Of a stretch of 64,000 nucleotides of DNA, positions 35,447 to 47,939 are shown piece by piece. The stretch is from Membranipora membranacea. Its lineage: Eukaryota; Bryozoa; Gymnolaemata; Cheilostomatida; Membraniporidae. Where the stretch lies: contig OU612066.1 in NCBI GenBank assembly GCA_914767715.1, forward strand, positions 38,414,283 to 38,478,282, given 5' to 3'. The notes beneath the pieces are model-generated. The model was not told where the DNA came from. It saw only the letters and a list, made by a program, of their open reading frames with translations, and ran no database searches. How positions within the stretch are numbered: position 1 is the stretch's first letter; every line of letters begins with the position of its first letter. Position numbers and translations under genes: made by a program.

Positions 35447-38400
35447 ATGGATGTGCTGAGGGTATTTGTGGGTGGTTTACCTCGCCACATAGAACCAGAA
35501 GAGCTCACAAGCAGATTTATTAAATTTGGGAAGGTGCTTGATGTTGAGGTCAAGAATAAATTAGATGCAACAGGTAAGTCATGGAATGATGAATTGAAGG
35601 GGGGCAGTCAATGTTTATCATCATCATCATGAAGACAGAGTCACCTTAATGAGAAGAAGAGCACATCGTTGCTTTTATGTACTAACGTCTTCATTCTTGG
35701 CTTGGCATTGACTGATTGAATCATTGTTTGTTGTGATTCTGATTGATTGTTCATTGTTGGATCAGTTCAATCCACAGGTCTACTCCAAAACCTGGGATTT
35801 TGGCAATGTTTGACTCAAACATTGCAAAAATCCCAGGTTTTGGAGTAGACCTGTGGATTGAACTGATCCAACAATGAACAATCAATCAGAATCACAACAA
35901 ACAATGATTCAATCAGTCAATGCCAAGCCAAGAATGAAGACGTTAGTACATAAAAGCAACAATGTGCTCTTCTTCTCATTAAGGTGACTCTGTCTTCATG
36001 ATGATGATAAACATATCAAAAGCTGATATAATGATATATTGGCTTGGTGATAGTTGCAATGAATCTAGATTAGGAGTGCTTAGTTAGTAGGAGTGGTAGG
36101 AAGACAACAGTTAGTAGAGTAGTCCTACAGGTCAAACTGCAGGTCAAATTGACATTGTAAACAGACAGTTGTTGGTTTTTTTAAGCAAGTTAAGTGAACT
36201 TGCTGTCTGCCACATACAACCCTCTTCTCTAGAATAGTCCTAAAGTAAGTCTGAGACTAGTTAGTCTCTGGTTAGATGTCTTTATTTGGCTAGGTGGTAT
36301 ATACATAATAGGCCCCCTGATAGGTTGTAGGAAAAAAACCAGTACCATCAATTTGGCATAAATGATTATTGACCTGGTACGATTAACGGATTTATGAGAA
36401 ACCAAGTTTCCATAGTCCCGATGAAAATTTGTTGTTGAAACTATACCAGCTCAGGTATGTGCTCGGGTATGTGGCTATTTCTATCACCCTGAACATGCAC
36501 AGCCACATGATCACCCGGCGTCCACCACCTTGTGACTGTCCTGTCGTGTTTGGTATTGTACTTGGTATTAGCGTTACCAATTAAGGCCATAATCAATAGA
36601 GGTCGGATAACAAGACCATGCACTGCCTCACCGGCCTCAGGAATCCTAGCTAGGGCTATAGTACAATGAGGAGCTCACAAATTAGTTTTCTGATTGTATT
36701 GGCGTTATAGTTAGGGCTTAGCATGATGTTGCAGCTGTTTCTGGGAGTTGGATTCTCTTGTGTCATGTTGGTGGCAACCTTTTGATAGTTGTGGACACTT
36801 ATTTATGGTCTGGGGTGTTGCAGGTAGTTCATGGTTGTGGCGAACACGCAATGGTACAAATGTAAACCATAGCCAATCATAGCAGTATGTTTATCACATA
36901 AATGTGAGACGGTTGGTTGAATGTGTTCAATATGGGTACTGCCAGTGGATCAATCATGACAGAGTCTACTATGTTGTGTATCTTGCCATTGATACAGTGT
37001 TCTAGCTCTTTTTATTTGGGGCAGGTAGACAGATAAAATGTCTCAGTTTGTCTATGGGTTAAATCTCGGGAGGTAAATGGTTGAATCGCTCCAACAGAGC
37101 TGTGGAATAATTTGCACTAGTTTCATGTATAAAACATTGATGATGTATTTAGAATTTGTAAGAACATCTCCCTCAATTTTTAGGTGAATGGTTGAAGACA
37201 TTTGGCTACCTGAATTTGGAAACTACAAAACAAAGCTTTCAGAAATGTAAGTTAATTTATACAACAAATACCCAATGCATAAATTCTGCGATTCCGAATG
37301 AATCTATTGTCGTCACATTATTCAATTCGTGGTGGTTAATGCATAGCGCTGCGTTATATAGATATTGTTGATTATCACCAAACTGGAAATAATGTTCTGG
37401 TTCTCAATTTGGGAATTAAATAAAATAAACACATACTCTCGCTGATCATGAATGTAATTATTTATCATAGAATGACGTAGCCTATTTACTTATTTGTGAA
37501 GGGTATATAGTAATATCATATTGATATTATACAGGGTGATTTATTTGTCACCGATTTTTTATGATATCATATTCATATCAAGCTTTACTTAGCGCTTATT
37601 TTGCAGGTCGAAGTCAGTTGAACAATTCAACATGGAGAGATGGTAGGCTCACTATCCAGCTGGCCAAGCAGGACATCTCTGTGAGGTAACATTAGTCTTT
37701 GAGATAAGATTGGGAAATGGTTTTAGCTGATATCACTTTCCAATTTTACATAGACACAAAAACTGGAAAGCCAAAGTCAAGAAGGCCCTAACTAAATAAT
37801 ACTTTGAGATTGTTATGCAAGACAAAGTGCTAAACTTTCCTAAGCCCAAGAACACAATGTACATATGGACAAGTTTTATAGTATTCAATGGTGTATTGAT
37901 CTCGTAATGCCATAAGAACTGTATGAAGATGCTAACTCATTATGGCTAGGTATGCTGAGGAGAGAAAACAGCGGGCAGCAGAACCACAACTGACTAAATC
38001 AGCTCAGAGTGAGATGACATCACAGCAGCAGCAGCTGTCGGTTATACCTCGAGAGATGAAGGGAGCAGTACCCGGTACACATGTACCCGATACTGAGGTA
38101 TGTCACCAGGCATTGTAACTTACAGTTATTATAGTATTGATACTGGTTGTGATCAAGTAAAATTTTTTTACTTTTCAGTTACACACGGCTCATAAAGAGA
38201 AGAAGCATTGCACTGTTAAGTATTATCATTTTCTCACACCAGGATGTTTGTTAGTAATAAGATGACAATTACTTATTTCTTGCTGTAGGACTGGGTGGTT
38301 ACAAAGTTTCAGCGAGTTGTTCCCATAATGAATGTAAGAAGTAAAGATAAGAAGAAAGTAGTCAGATATGATCCATCTAAACATTGTCATCAAATAAAAC

Positions 38401-41400
38401 GTCTCGATGCTGAGAAGAAAAATAGCTCAACTGAGGTAGGATGTGCTCTAGTTAAACGTAATGCCACTGTAGTCAAGGAGATGCAATTGAGCTGTATTGC
38501 ATTATGGGTATTCTTGCTTCTTTGGGTCCTGGAGGGAAAAACCAAACATACTGAACCTTGAGGTCTTGTCTGAAACATGCTGGTCACTGATACAGTAGAC
38601 TGTAATATCATAGAACCCCTGATATAATATATGCCACTATTTACCCGCACAGAGTGATTTTGAATCAAAAGTTAAACTACTTTTGCACCACCAGCGCGTC
38701 TGTATTTGATCGAGTTGACCAATCAAATATACATGGATATATCATGCCTACCCCTGTGTTCAATAAACAACCTGATAAATCTCATTAAGATTGTTATTAA
38801 ATTTCAATACTTTAATGGATAAGTTTGTATTACACTCTTTGTGGGAATGCAGTTTTTCTTTGTATGTTTGACAGGAAGTTGCACAGCAGCAAAGTGTGTC
38901 TGAGCTGACATGGTCTCTTGATGATCCGGTACTTAATGGTAACTCTGGTAATACAGAGAATCAGATAAAGTATCGTAAGAGGATCGGAGATTACTCAGGC
39001 TTACCATCGCCTGCTAAGAAGAAGAAATCTAAGAGAAGTGCTCCAGAAGTGATTCAACAAGAAAAAGGTTTCACTTATATAAGTTAAATTGAATTAAGTT
39101 TTTTGATAGGATTACAGAGATAACTCAATGAGTGCTATTTTCAATTTGATAGTTTGATTGATTTATTTAGCTATCACAAACATTTAATGTTGCGAAAAAC
39201 GGATGCATATACTTTCTCATAATGAGAGCTTGCTACTAGTGAAAACAGTCTTTGCCCCATGAGCTGCGCTATTAAACATGTCTAAGACGACCAGAAGGGT
39301 AACGTTCAAGAAAATCGTGTATAAAGTGCTCTTAATCAGAAAAACAGCACATGATAATGAATTTAGTTTTCTGTTTAACTATGGTATTGAGGTTGCCTAC
39401 GTCAAGCCCTAAATTCTTAGCATCATTGAAAACTTTTCTTAGTAATTTCTCGTCCTTCTGTTCAGCTTAGGAAATCTTGATTAAGCTACTTTGGTGTGAG
39501 CGTGTGGGTAACTTTTACTTTTATTTAGAAAAAATGCAGCTGGAAGGCTCTAAATATTTCTTATCACGTCAGTTTTGTCAAGCTGCTCGTAATCATCATT
39601 TTAATCCTTATTGTAAGTTCATTGTGATATTATTTCAGAGAAGCGAGCTCAGTTATTAGCTGAGGCTATATTAAATGATGATATGGAGGTCGTCTCATCA
39701 GGTCAGACTCTGACTACATCTAAACCTAACACGCCTGTGAGCGGAGATAGTGGAGTGGTGCAGAGTAATATCGATCTGTCAAGGTTTGATAGTGACTGTG
39801 ATGATAGCGATGAACCTGATTCATCTGTAACACCTAAAGCCACCAACAAAGTATCTACTTACAAGGAGTCTCTTGTCAATAATGAGGCTAAACCTCAGAA
39901 GGCCAATCAAAAATCTGCTAGCAGTGTTGCGGTTAAGAAAATTGCCAAAGTGACTTCGAAATCAAAAACTAACAAATCTCCCTCAAGTTCCTCGAGTGAC
40001 TCCTCAGATTCAGAGTCGTCTGATGATGAGAAGCCAGCCACTGTTGCCGCCGCCCCGAAGCGTACTCGTACACCTTTCAGAGGAACTGTATCATCTGACA
40101 GTGTCAAAAAGGACCCTGTGTTCAAGAAGCCAGAAGGTGCACAGATGAATACCAAAGAAGCGACAAAGAAAAACAAAAATACAAGTGACTCTAGCAGTAG
40201 TGACTCAACGAGTAGTGACTCATCGAGTAGTGAGTCAGAGAGCAGTGACTCGGATACCACCACTGCCAAAATCAAGTCATCAGCAAAAACAAAACCTGGA
40301 GCTAAGCTGCCTAAGGAATCACCAGCTGTCGCTTTTCTCCAGGCTCCTGTTAAACCTTCCGCACTGAAGTCGAAAACAAATACTGTCAATGCTGTTAAAA
40401 ATAGGAGCGAGGAAAGCAGTAGTGATTCATCTAGCAGTGACAGTGAAGGCAGTGACAAAGAGACAACAAGAGCTAAGACCTCCTCTGTAAATTCTCAGAA
40501 GCCACCAAAGAAAACAGCTGCAGTCACTCCACTGCCAGTAACTGCAAAACCAGATAAGAGAACAGAGTCTCTAAAACCAGGCAATAAGCCTGATGCAATG
40601 ACGCCCGCTGCCACTCCTGGTCAGGATAATTTAGCCGCCATATTGAGCAATGCTGCCAACTCTATGAAGTCTGGTAATATGACAGAACAATTTGCTTTGC
40701 TTTTAGAAACTGCTGCTCAAATTATAAAATCTGCTGGGCAACCATCTAATGTGAATACTGAGAAATCATTAGCGAGCAGTATGTCACTTGCTGAAAGTAA
40801 ACCTGACATGGTACTGCAGCCAAAAACTTTGGACTATTCAGATAATGATAACTCAGTTCCCAGCTCCCCCAGTAAGAAAGCAAAAGGAGACAAGGATAGG
40901 CAGTCTGCTATTACCTCAACTGAACACAGAAAACCTGGTGAAGACTCATCAAGCTCGGCTGATTCCTCGGATTCCGATAATAGTATCAGTGATAAAACAA
41001 AACCACTTCTAAAAAGTTCTACTAGAAAATCCAACAAATCTACAAATATCGAACCGAGTCATGACCAAAATGTGACAGCTGCCAAAGAAAAGTCGACCAC
41101 CTCAAATGGAGTTAATTGTACCGCTTCAAGTATGGACTCAGAATTATCGAGTAATGACTCTGATGGTGAAAAGAAGAAGCAGCCGCACAAAACCTCTCAA
41201 ACTGAGAACAGTGTCAGCAAATCCCAGGTACAGAAAAATGCCTCCAAGATCATTGAGAAAAGGTCCAGTAGTGAGGATAGCAGTGAATCAGAAACAGACA
41301 CTGAGAAAAAACCAACAGACAAATATAAAACTAGTCCGGCTCAGGTCGAGAATGAGTCTAGTTCATCGTCAAGTAGTGAAAGTGAATCGGACTCAGACTC

Positions 41401-44400
41401 CGACTCAAGCGGAGATGACAAACCTACTGTGCAGAGTAAAGCACCTGCCAGGAAAGCTCCGAGTGCCACACACAGTGTTAACAAACAGTCAGTGAATAAA
41501 GGAGCAAAGAAGGAGAAAGTTTTGACACAGGGTGAGAAAAGAGCTCTGGCCAATCAGAAGAGATTAGAGGCTATGAGTAATAAACAAAAGGAGTTATCTA
41601 CCCAGCAGAAAGCTATACAGCAATCACTTAAGAATCTGGTAGGCTATGAGTGACATTGAACTCATTTTATGCGCCCATATCTATTTTGAGACATGTACCG
41701 ACATTAGCAGTGGATCCTCTAAACGGACCTACTACTTGAGTAACATCGAGAATGTTAAGCTCTCAGATACAACACTAGGGTTTTTGCAACCATAAAAACA
41801 TCGGTACTTATTGTTTATATGTTTATCAGTGCTTTTTGAGGTGAATAATAGTGCTGACCCCTAGGTGTTGATTATATGAGATGAAAGTCATTCTTACCTT
41901 TGCTAGATTTGGACTTGATTGTTCCTGTAAATATCCACATCACTAATCCGTAATCCATAAATGGAGCATGCTGTGTATCCTCTCTGTAGTCAAATAACTG
42001 CAGCTTTACTTCTTGTGCCGTGTTAGCATCGGTATGTAAACTATCCCAACAATGTATAACACTATGGTGTTAGCTCCATGTCATTGCTAGTGAAGTCATT
42101 GCAGGGACACTTTTGTCGCCAAGAGAAGATAACTTGTGTTTGATAATTTTATGGTTTAAGGACACACCAGCCAATAATAAGAAGGTGGTCTTTGGCTCTG
42201 ACTCTGAATCTGAGGAGGCTGATGGTGAGAAATCTAAAGAGTCGGCCACTGCTGACCAACAAAAGGTACCAGAAAATCAGGATATCTGTGATTATCACTT
42301 GAATGTGAGATGTTTGGTTACCATAGTGTGCTCGTCAAAAAATAACTGATCTCGAATAAAGGGGTATGGGGAGAATAAATTTAGTGAAAGCAAGTAAACA
42401 GCAAGTATTTATGTATTGTACCCATAATTCATCCGCCAGGCAGGCACATCACAAGCTATAGGGTAACTAGCTAAAACAATGCGTCTGATGCCTTGACATA
42501 TATCTGTAGTTAATGAGTATATATCACCTATTTCTATACATGTCTTTTCTAACTGCGTGGCTGTGTAATTGTAGACATTATTTGATGGCAGCTCTGACGA
42601 GGAGGGTGGAGATGATTATGATAAGATGTTTGCAATCAAACCGCAGTTTGAGGGAGAAAAAGGTGCAAAGGTAAGTGGATATATACAATAGTTGTGTGCC
42701 TAGGTGATCCTTAAAGGGTCAATCATATAAGAAATGGGGATGTATAACCCCAGTAAATCAAATTTTGTGAGTTCAAGGGCAAACAAAAATAATAAAAAAT
42801 GAAAATTGTGGAAAATAGCAATAAGTTAAAAAAAAATTTATATTAGCATGGATCGTAGTGGATCATAGTGGTCAGGGGGAGGCAATAAATCACTATGATC
42901 CCAGTTTTCAGACTTTGCAGCAGTTTTACTGCAATTAGGTTCACAGGCTGTTTTCTTTCATATGACTTTTCAGTCTGAGATCTTTAAAACCATACAAAAC
43001 ATGACCTTGTAGGACTGTCACTTTAAGTTATACATGATCGGTGTGATTCAAATCTTCAAGGAACCAGAAATCTGCAACAAGCTCTTTGAAATTGATCATT
43101 ACTTTGGCTTCAAATTTGTATTGATTTGTTTCATAAAAGATCAATGAAATGCTAGTATTCTAGCCAAGCTGAAACACATGGTGATGTCATGGCGGATAAG
43201 ATGATTACTTTAGCTTGTAATATATCTGAAACCCAACACTAGATCTGGCAATGGTTTTGGAAACATTGATAGAGATGGGAACACGCTGTAAGTAATTTCA
43301 CTTCCATCCTACTTCCTCTTTTGTTTGTCAGCTGTTGAGTTTACAGAAGACGTTCAGTGATGACAGCAGATTCAAACTAACTGAGAAATTTCTCGAGTCT
43401 GATCATTCAGATGAGGAATCGAAAGTGAAGAATAAAGGTTAGTCTGTCTGTCTGTCTGTCTGCCTGTCTGATGGTCTTCTGAGAGCGGTGTGACCCTTGA
43501 GATGATAATGTAATCACTTACTTAATCCTTGTTACTCCATTATGAAGTTATCTGTGGATAGACTAGGCTCAGTAATGATTTCGACATGTTATACAATAGT
43601 TGCACAGTTGTGGGGGGGGGGGGGGGGGAGGTGTAGACAAACTGCTTTAACTCTTAAATCCAAGCGATTATGGAAAGAAGTATGTTCCTATTCCCAAATG
43701 ATATGGTTTTCTAATAATGTTTATGTTCATGTTTACTTGTATTCTCCAATCAAAAATCTAGCCAAGGGGAAGTGAATATAGCAGTACAACTGTATGGTTA
43801 CTAGGGCTATTTGAGGAGTGATGAATCCAGATAAATTGTTGATTAATGATGATGAAGTATTCGAATTTTAGACTCCCATGTTGCGGACGCGGAGACAGAG
43901 GAAGTAGATGGCGCTGCAGAGAGACGGAGAAATCTGGAGATTCTGCAGTCTATAGTCGGCTCAAGAAATGTTAAGATTGATCATCCTACTGCTACTAAGA
44001 CTAAGAAGATAGCTGATACTCCGGCTACTGTCTTCAGGTTTGTACTGTCTTAATTAAATTGCCCAATTATTAAAAAAAAGGGCTTTTCTTGATAGGAAAC
44101 TGTATATGTAGTAGAGCTCAGAGTGGTTCTTCATCAGTTATCAGGCATGCTTCAAGCACGCCCCTGTCGCTGCCCTCATAGCAGAGGAGTGCTCAGTCTA
44201 GGCTGACTCACTTCACCACTAAATGTTACTCTTACACAGGACCTTGCAGAGTATCATACATTGGTAGCCAATCCAATCCAGAGTTTTGCTATTCAAACTT
44301 TCACATTTAGGTTATTCACATCTTAATTCTGTGTCAGTCAGTATTGAGAGTAGCGATGAGGCTTACGGAGCTCTCAGACAGTATTGAGAGTAGTGGTGAG

Positions 44401-47095
44401 GCTTACGGAGCTCTCAGACAGTATTGAGGCTTATGCAGCTCACATAATGTATATATTTAATTTATAGAGATATCTCTTCGATGCAGTTTGACCCGACCAG
44501 TGAGGCTAACGATAATCTGATTAAGAAGATAGCTCCTTCTGAGCCTAAACCCAAGAAGAAGAAAAAGTGAGTACATACAGGCAAAAAATACTGAGTTTTT
44601 TACCCCTAAAAAACTCATTTTTTCCAAAGCAATGCGACAAGGCTCAACTGTTCAATAATGCAGTACTGTGTTATGCCTTGCAATTATACTAACTTTTAAC
44701 CTGGCCTCTCAGCCTTATATTTTGTAGCTATCTTATCTCGGCTCATACGTTATTAACTACCTAAATAGCGAATTATGTTAATTTCTTAATCAATACATTC
44801 TATGTATGTATTTTGAAACTGAATGATATAAACTAATATTATGATGATGAAAATAATGCACCTTTTTGCCGACAAACTAAATTAATCTCATGAATACTTT
44901 AACAGAAAACAAGAAGGATCGGAGCCTGTCGTGGGATCAGAACCTGCTCCAGAGATTACTAAGGATAGATTCTTTGAGGTGGCTGCTGATTTCACACAGA
45001 AGACTGATACCACTGGCGATGACACCACCACAAATACAGTAACAAATGGTAGGTCTGGATATATTCAGACATATTCTTAGCCTTGTAATATATTTTAATA
45101 TTAAAATATCCTTGTTATGTGCTCATGTCGCGTCTTTGAGCGTATAAGTGGTGACCTGCTGTGGCTCTTTTGTATAATGTTGATAAATTTGATCTACAGA
45201 TTCTGGGACTGGTGCGATGGTGTTTAACTTTCTGGGAGATGGGACTAAATCATCGTCAGAGAGTGAGAGCAGTGATGCGGAAGAGAAGACTGAGTCTGAC
45301 GAAGATATGGATACAGAGGAGAAAGGTCAAGGTGAGAAAGTCATGGAAAACTATTGCATGTATATCTTTGAGGGTGAATGAATTCACTGGGTTTCTTGGC
45401 CTATTGGCTAAGATCAAAGTGTTACTGCCAATGGCCGATTAGTGCCAGTTCAGTTTTGGCAGCTCGCTGCACACTCATGATTAGGAGGTGCACCATGGTC
45501 TCACCTCTAGGATGCATTCTAGTTTTTTAGGATGTATCACATTCTCAGTATGAGGATTTAGGGCACCTTGCGTCTCTCTTTAGGGGCAGCCCATTCTTCT
45601 GTTTCTTACTAAACAGCAAGATGGAATTTCGTGTGAGTGCCTGAGGTCAATTTCATTATTAATATAGGGTGGGCATGTGTCGGGTTCTCATTCTAAGTTG
45701 ACTCTAACGATTCAAGATATACATGCTTATAGCGTAGTCTCGATTTATGTGTATAAACCCAACTCACAATATGTCTGGTGTATCCAGTGACATACCCGCT
45801 CAATATACCATAAAGATTATAAAATGAATTTTAATGAATTTTGAAGTTTGACGCTTAGATTTTACGGATGTTTTATAAATAAGTAGCAACCTCAAGTCAA
45901 CTCCCTATTCTGCAATCCTCCTCCATAAGCTTTTTGGAATACTTATAGAAAATCACCTATCCCAAAGATTTCCTAATCATGCTATGCCTCTAAATACATT
46001 TTTCTTTGACCAAACCTAATAAGTTGTGCTTCTTTGCTGAAAGATTATATAAACTTGGTTTCATTCTTTCATCTGAAGATGCTGGATATACCAACAGGAA
46101 GTTCACAAACCCGTTTGATGTGGATAACGGAGGGAGACGATTTGATGATGAGAGTGATTCTGATAATGAGGCAGTTGGAGACAAAGCTGAAGATGATGAG
46201 CAGTATGTATCAGTCCCTCCTATATAATTAACATAATTATCATGATGTATATAGAATTATCTTAGAACCAGGAAATTGTCCTCACTTACGCTTCTGGAGA
46301 ATGTATCATGTGCTGTGTATTAATGATTGGTATTTATTGATATAGCAGGTAAATAAAATTTCCAATTTGAGGGCATTTCTTGAGTAATAGATTGATTTGC
46401 TCTCTAAAAGAAATCGAGAGATTCCACAGAGATAGTATTATTATAAAAAATTTTAATCCAAGTTACTTGACTTGTTATACAGTATCCTATTTTCCTACTT
46501 TTCATTGTTACAGGTCAGGAAAAAAAGAGACTGAAGCACCGACGCCAGTGCTGCCCAACACTGTAGTCGACTGGTTCTTCTTTAAACCGACAGATCCGAG
46601 ATTAGCTGAGGGAAGTAAGAGGTTCAGCAGAACTCTAGACAACACTCAGATTAAAAAACAATGGGAACAAGTCAGGCCAAAACTAGTGGAGGTGTGTGTC
46701 TTATGTCCATATGTCATCATTGGTTCATTGCTAGACTCTGCCCCTGATACTCCTTGAATATGATTTCCATGATGTTTAAGAAGTTGTGCTCCCATGTCTT
46801 ATCAAAGCACAGAGCAACTTGTTCATGTCAACTGAATAAAAATATAATGTATGTTGCCAGCTATGGAAATATTCAGATGTTTATACAGCCTTAGATAGAT
46901 AGATATGAGCCAGGTTAGCTTACTTTCTCCCGTACTGTGAGGTCATAATTAACATTCCATACTTTACAGAGTTATATGACAAAGAGTAAGAGAGCGGCGC
47001 TCAAGCTAAGGAAACGCAAGACCTCTATCGTTAAGAAGAGACTAGAAGCTAAGGCTACAAGGAAAGGAAAAGGGCCAACCAGAGGAAGACGTTGA
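35447..47095 (+). CDS. NOL8: Nucleolar protein 8 homolog (18 exons)
   Basis: NOL8 is an RNA-binding nucleolar protein of ribosome biogenesis. Exons: 35447-35573, 37183-37246, 37607-37685, 37950-38097, 38179-38214, 38289-38435, 38875-39067, 39639-41638, 42161-42265, 42575-42670, 43332-43437, 43872-44037, 44468-44566, 44906-45048, 45200-45331, 46079-46202, 46514-46691, 46970-47095; about 1,356 residues. An N-terminal RRM opens LRVFVGGLPRHIEPEEL, has FGYLNLET for RNP1, and ends WRDGRLTIQLAKQD. NOL8 landmarks follow: WVVTKFQRVVPIMNV, VVRYDPSKHCHQIKRL, a 2 kb exon of serine/acidic low complexity, MFAIKPQFEG, TFSDDSRFKLTEKFLESD, DWFFFKPTDPRL and a lysine/arginine tail. Counted exon 2 is one base longer than phase allows, so its start or a base there is uncertain. 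Exon 5 uses donor GTTAAG. Intron 1 holds a large palindrome, and intron 8 holds an exon-like sequence on the other strand. Confidence 0.9.
35611..36014. repeat. Near-perfect 404-base palindrome in NOL8 intron 1
   Basis: The left arm 35611-35811 and right arm 35817-36014 are reverse complements around a five-base loop (GACTC at 35812-35816). I see two base mismatches and one ATC triplet extra on the left in about 200 positions, near 98-99 percent. It starts 38 bases after the exon 1 donor. There is no open frame and no target-site duplication. Confidence 0.95.
41898..42061 (-). CDS. Exon-like sequence inside NOL8 intron 8, gene not recognised
   Basis: On the minus strand, 164 bases lie between a good acceptor (ACCATAG before 42061) and a good donor (GTAAGA after 41898). 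They are open in one frame with strongly protein-like composition (HCWDSLHTDANTAQEVKLQL, then FDYREDTQHAPFMDYGLVMW, then IFTGTIKSKSSK). Both ends are split codons (one base each). I do not recognise the family. No partner exon was found in the neighbouring introns. It may be one exon of a nested gene on the opposite strand, or a duplicated exon like the DET1 copy at 19283. No similarity to NOL8 is apparent. Confidence 0.55.
42600..43331. other. NOL8 intron 10 (non-coding)
   Basis: After exon 10 ends at 42670, about 660 intron bases show no gene or repeat that I recognise. A short imperfect duplication GGATC(G/A)TAGTGGATCATAGTGG lies near 42850. Confidence 0.4.
43442..43470 (+). repeat. TCTG microsatellite starting at the NOL8 exon 11 donor
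   Basis: (TCTG)n begins four bases after the exon 11 end (AAAG, then GTTAGTCTGTCTG). It is six to seven units long. Confidence 0.9.
43609..43628 (+). repeat. Poly-G run
   Basis: About 17 consecutive G in NOL8 intron 11. Length in such runs is unreliable in sequencing. Confidence 0.8.
44338..44448 (+). repeat. 40-base tandem repeat just upstream of the NOL8 exon 13 acceptor
   Basis: The unit AGTATTGAGAGTAGCGATGA plus GGCTTACGGAGCTCTCAGAC is present twice in full and once in part. It ends about 20 bases before the acceptor at 44467. Each unit ends in CTCAG, a possible acceptor, though a poor pyrimidine context precedes it. Confidence 0.85.
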
Positions 47096-47274
47096 CATGT
47101 GTGCATCCTCTAATATCCTTCACCTTTTATTACTAGATATATTTTACATTATTCTTTAGGTATGTTATTGTTTAGTACATGCTGTATGAAAAGTTATTGA
47201 GTCTGAAGATACTCTGCCTTGTATTGATGACAAGATGACAAATAATGAAATGATGTACAATGTACCAGAGTGTC

Positions 47275-47280
47275 AATAAA
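47275..47280 (+). terminator. NOL8 polyadenylation signal
   Basis: AATAAA occurs 180 bases after the NOL8 stop, followed by TG-rich sequence (GTGTTGTCTTTCCTTG) at about 47314. This fits a vertebrate-like poly(A) signal with downstream element. Confidence 0.6.
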
Positions 47281-47939
47281 CACTGCCCATTTTGCATCTT
47301 GATGAATAATGATCAGTGTTGTCTTTCCTTGCTTTTATGCATAAATAAATAGTTATTTGTATGCATAAATAAATATTGTATGAGACAGCTCCGACACCAA
47401 ACAAACAAACAAAAATACATGACTTTGTCCTACTGTAATGGGACATCTTGATTAGATATAATAATCTTAAAAACCCGCTCAGGGTGTATAGAGAGAGTGT
47501 ACATTAATTATGGCAAAGCTTCTTTCGGATGGATGATGATGTTAAGATAAAGTTAAAAAAATATAATGAAACAAAAGAATAAAAACTACCCCAAACAATT
47601 GAGTCTGCAAAATGCTGGTTATTTTGATTCATTTTGTTTGAGTAGATTAAAAACTCACTAACTGTGTTTGAAAAGAGGTCTTGATTTTGCCTGTTGCAAT
47701 AAAAAAAGTTTATTGAAAATGTTTACAGCAATTTAATTCAGACTGGAAATTGGGAGTTGTTGACCACTGACATAGCTTCTGGAAATTCCAGTCAAAAAGA
47801 AAATACAACTCCTTATGTAAAGATACATTTGCGACAAATTTAGTACCTAATTGCACCAACTACTTGCCCAGTCAATTTGTCAATAAATCTGCCCACTTTT
47901 CTGTCTAATGGATTATAACCAGGACTTTCACTCATAAAA
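47281..47939. other. Intergenic region between NOL8 and GAK
   Basis: About 660 AT-rich bases with no gene seen. It must hold the GAK promoter. No TATA box can be assigned with confidence. Confidence 0.5.

Noticed and set aside
39907-40458. 183-codon minus-strand frame opposite the NOL8 large exon
   Set aside because: Leucine/serine-rich shadow of the serine-acidic coding strand; no splice or start context.
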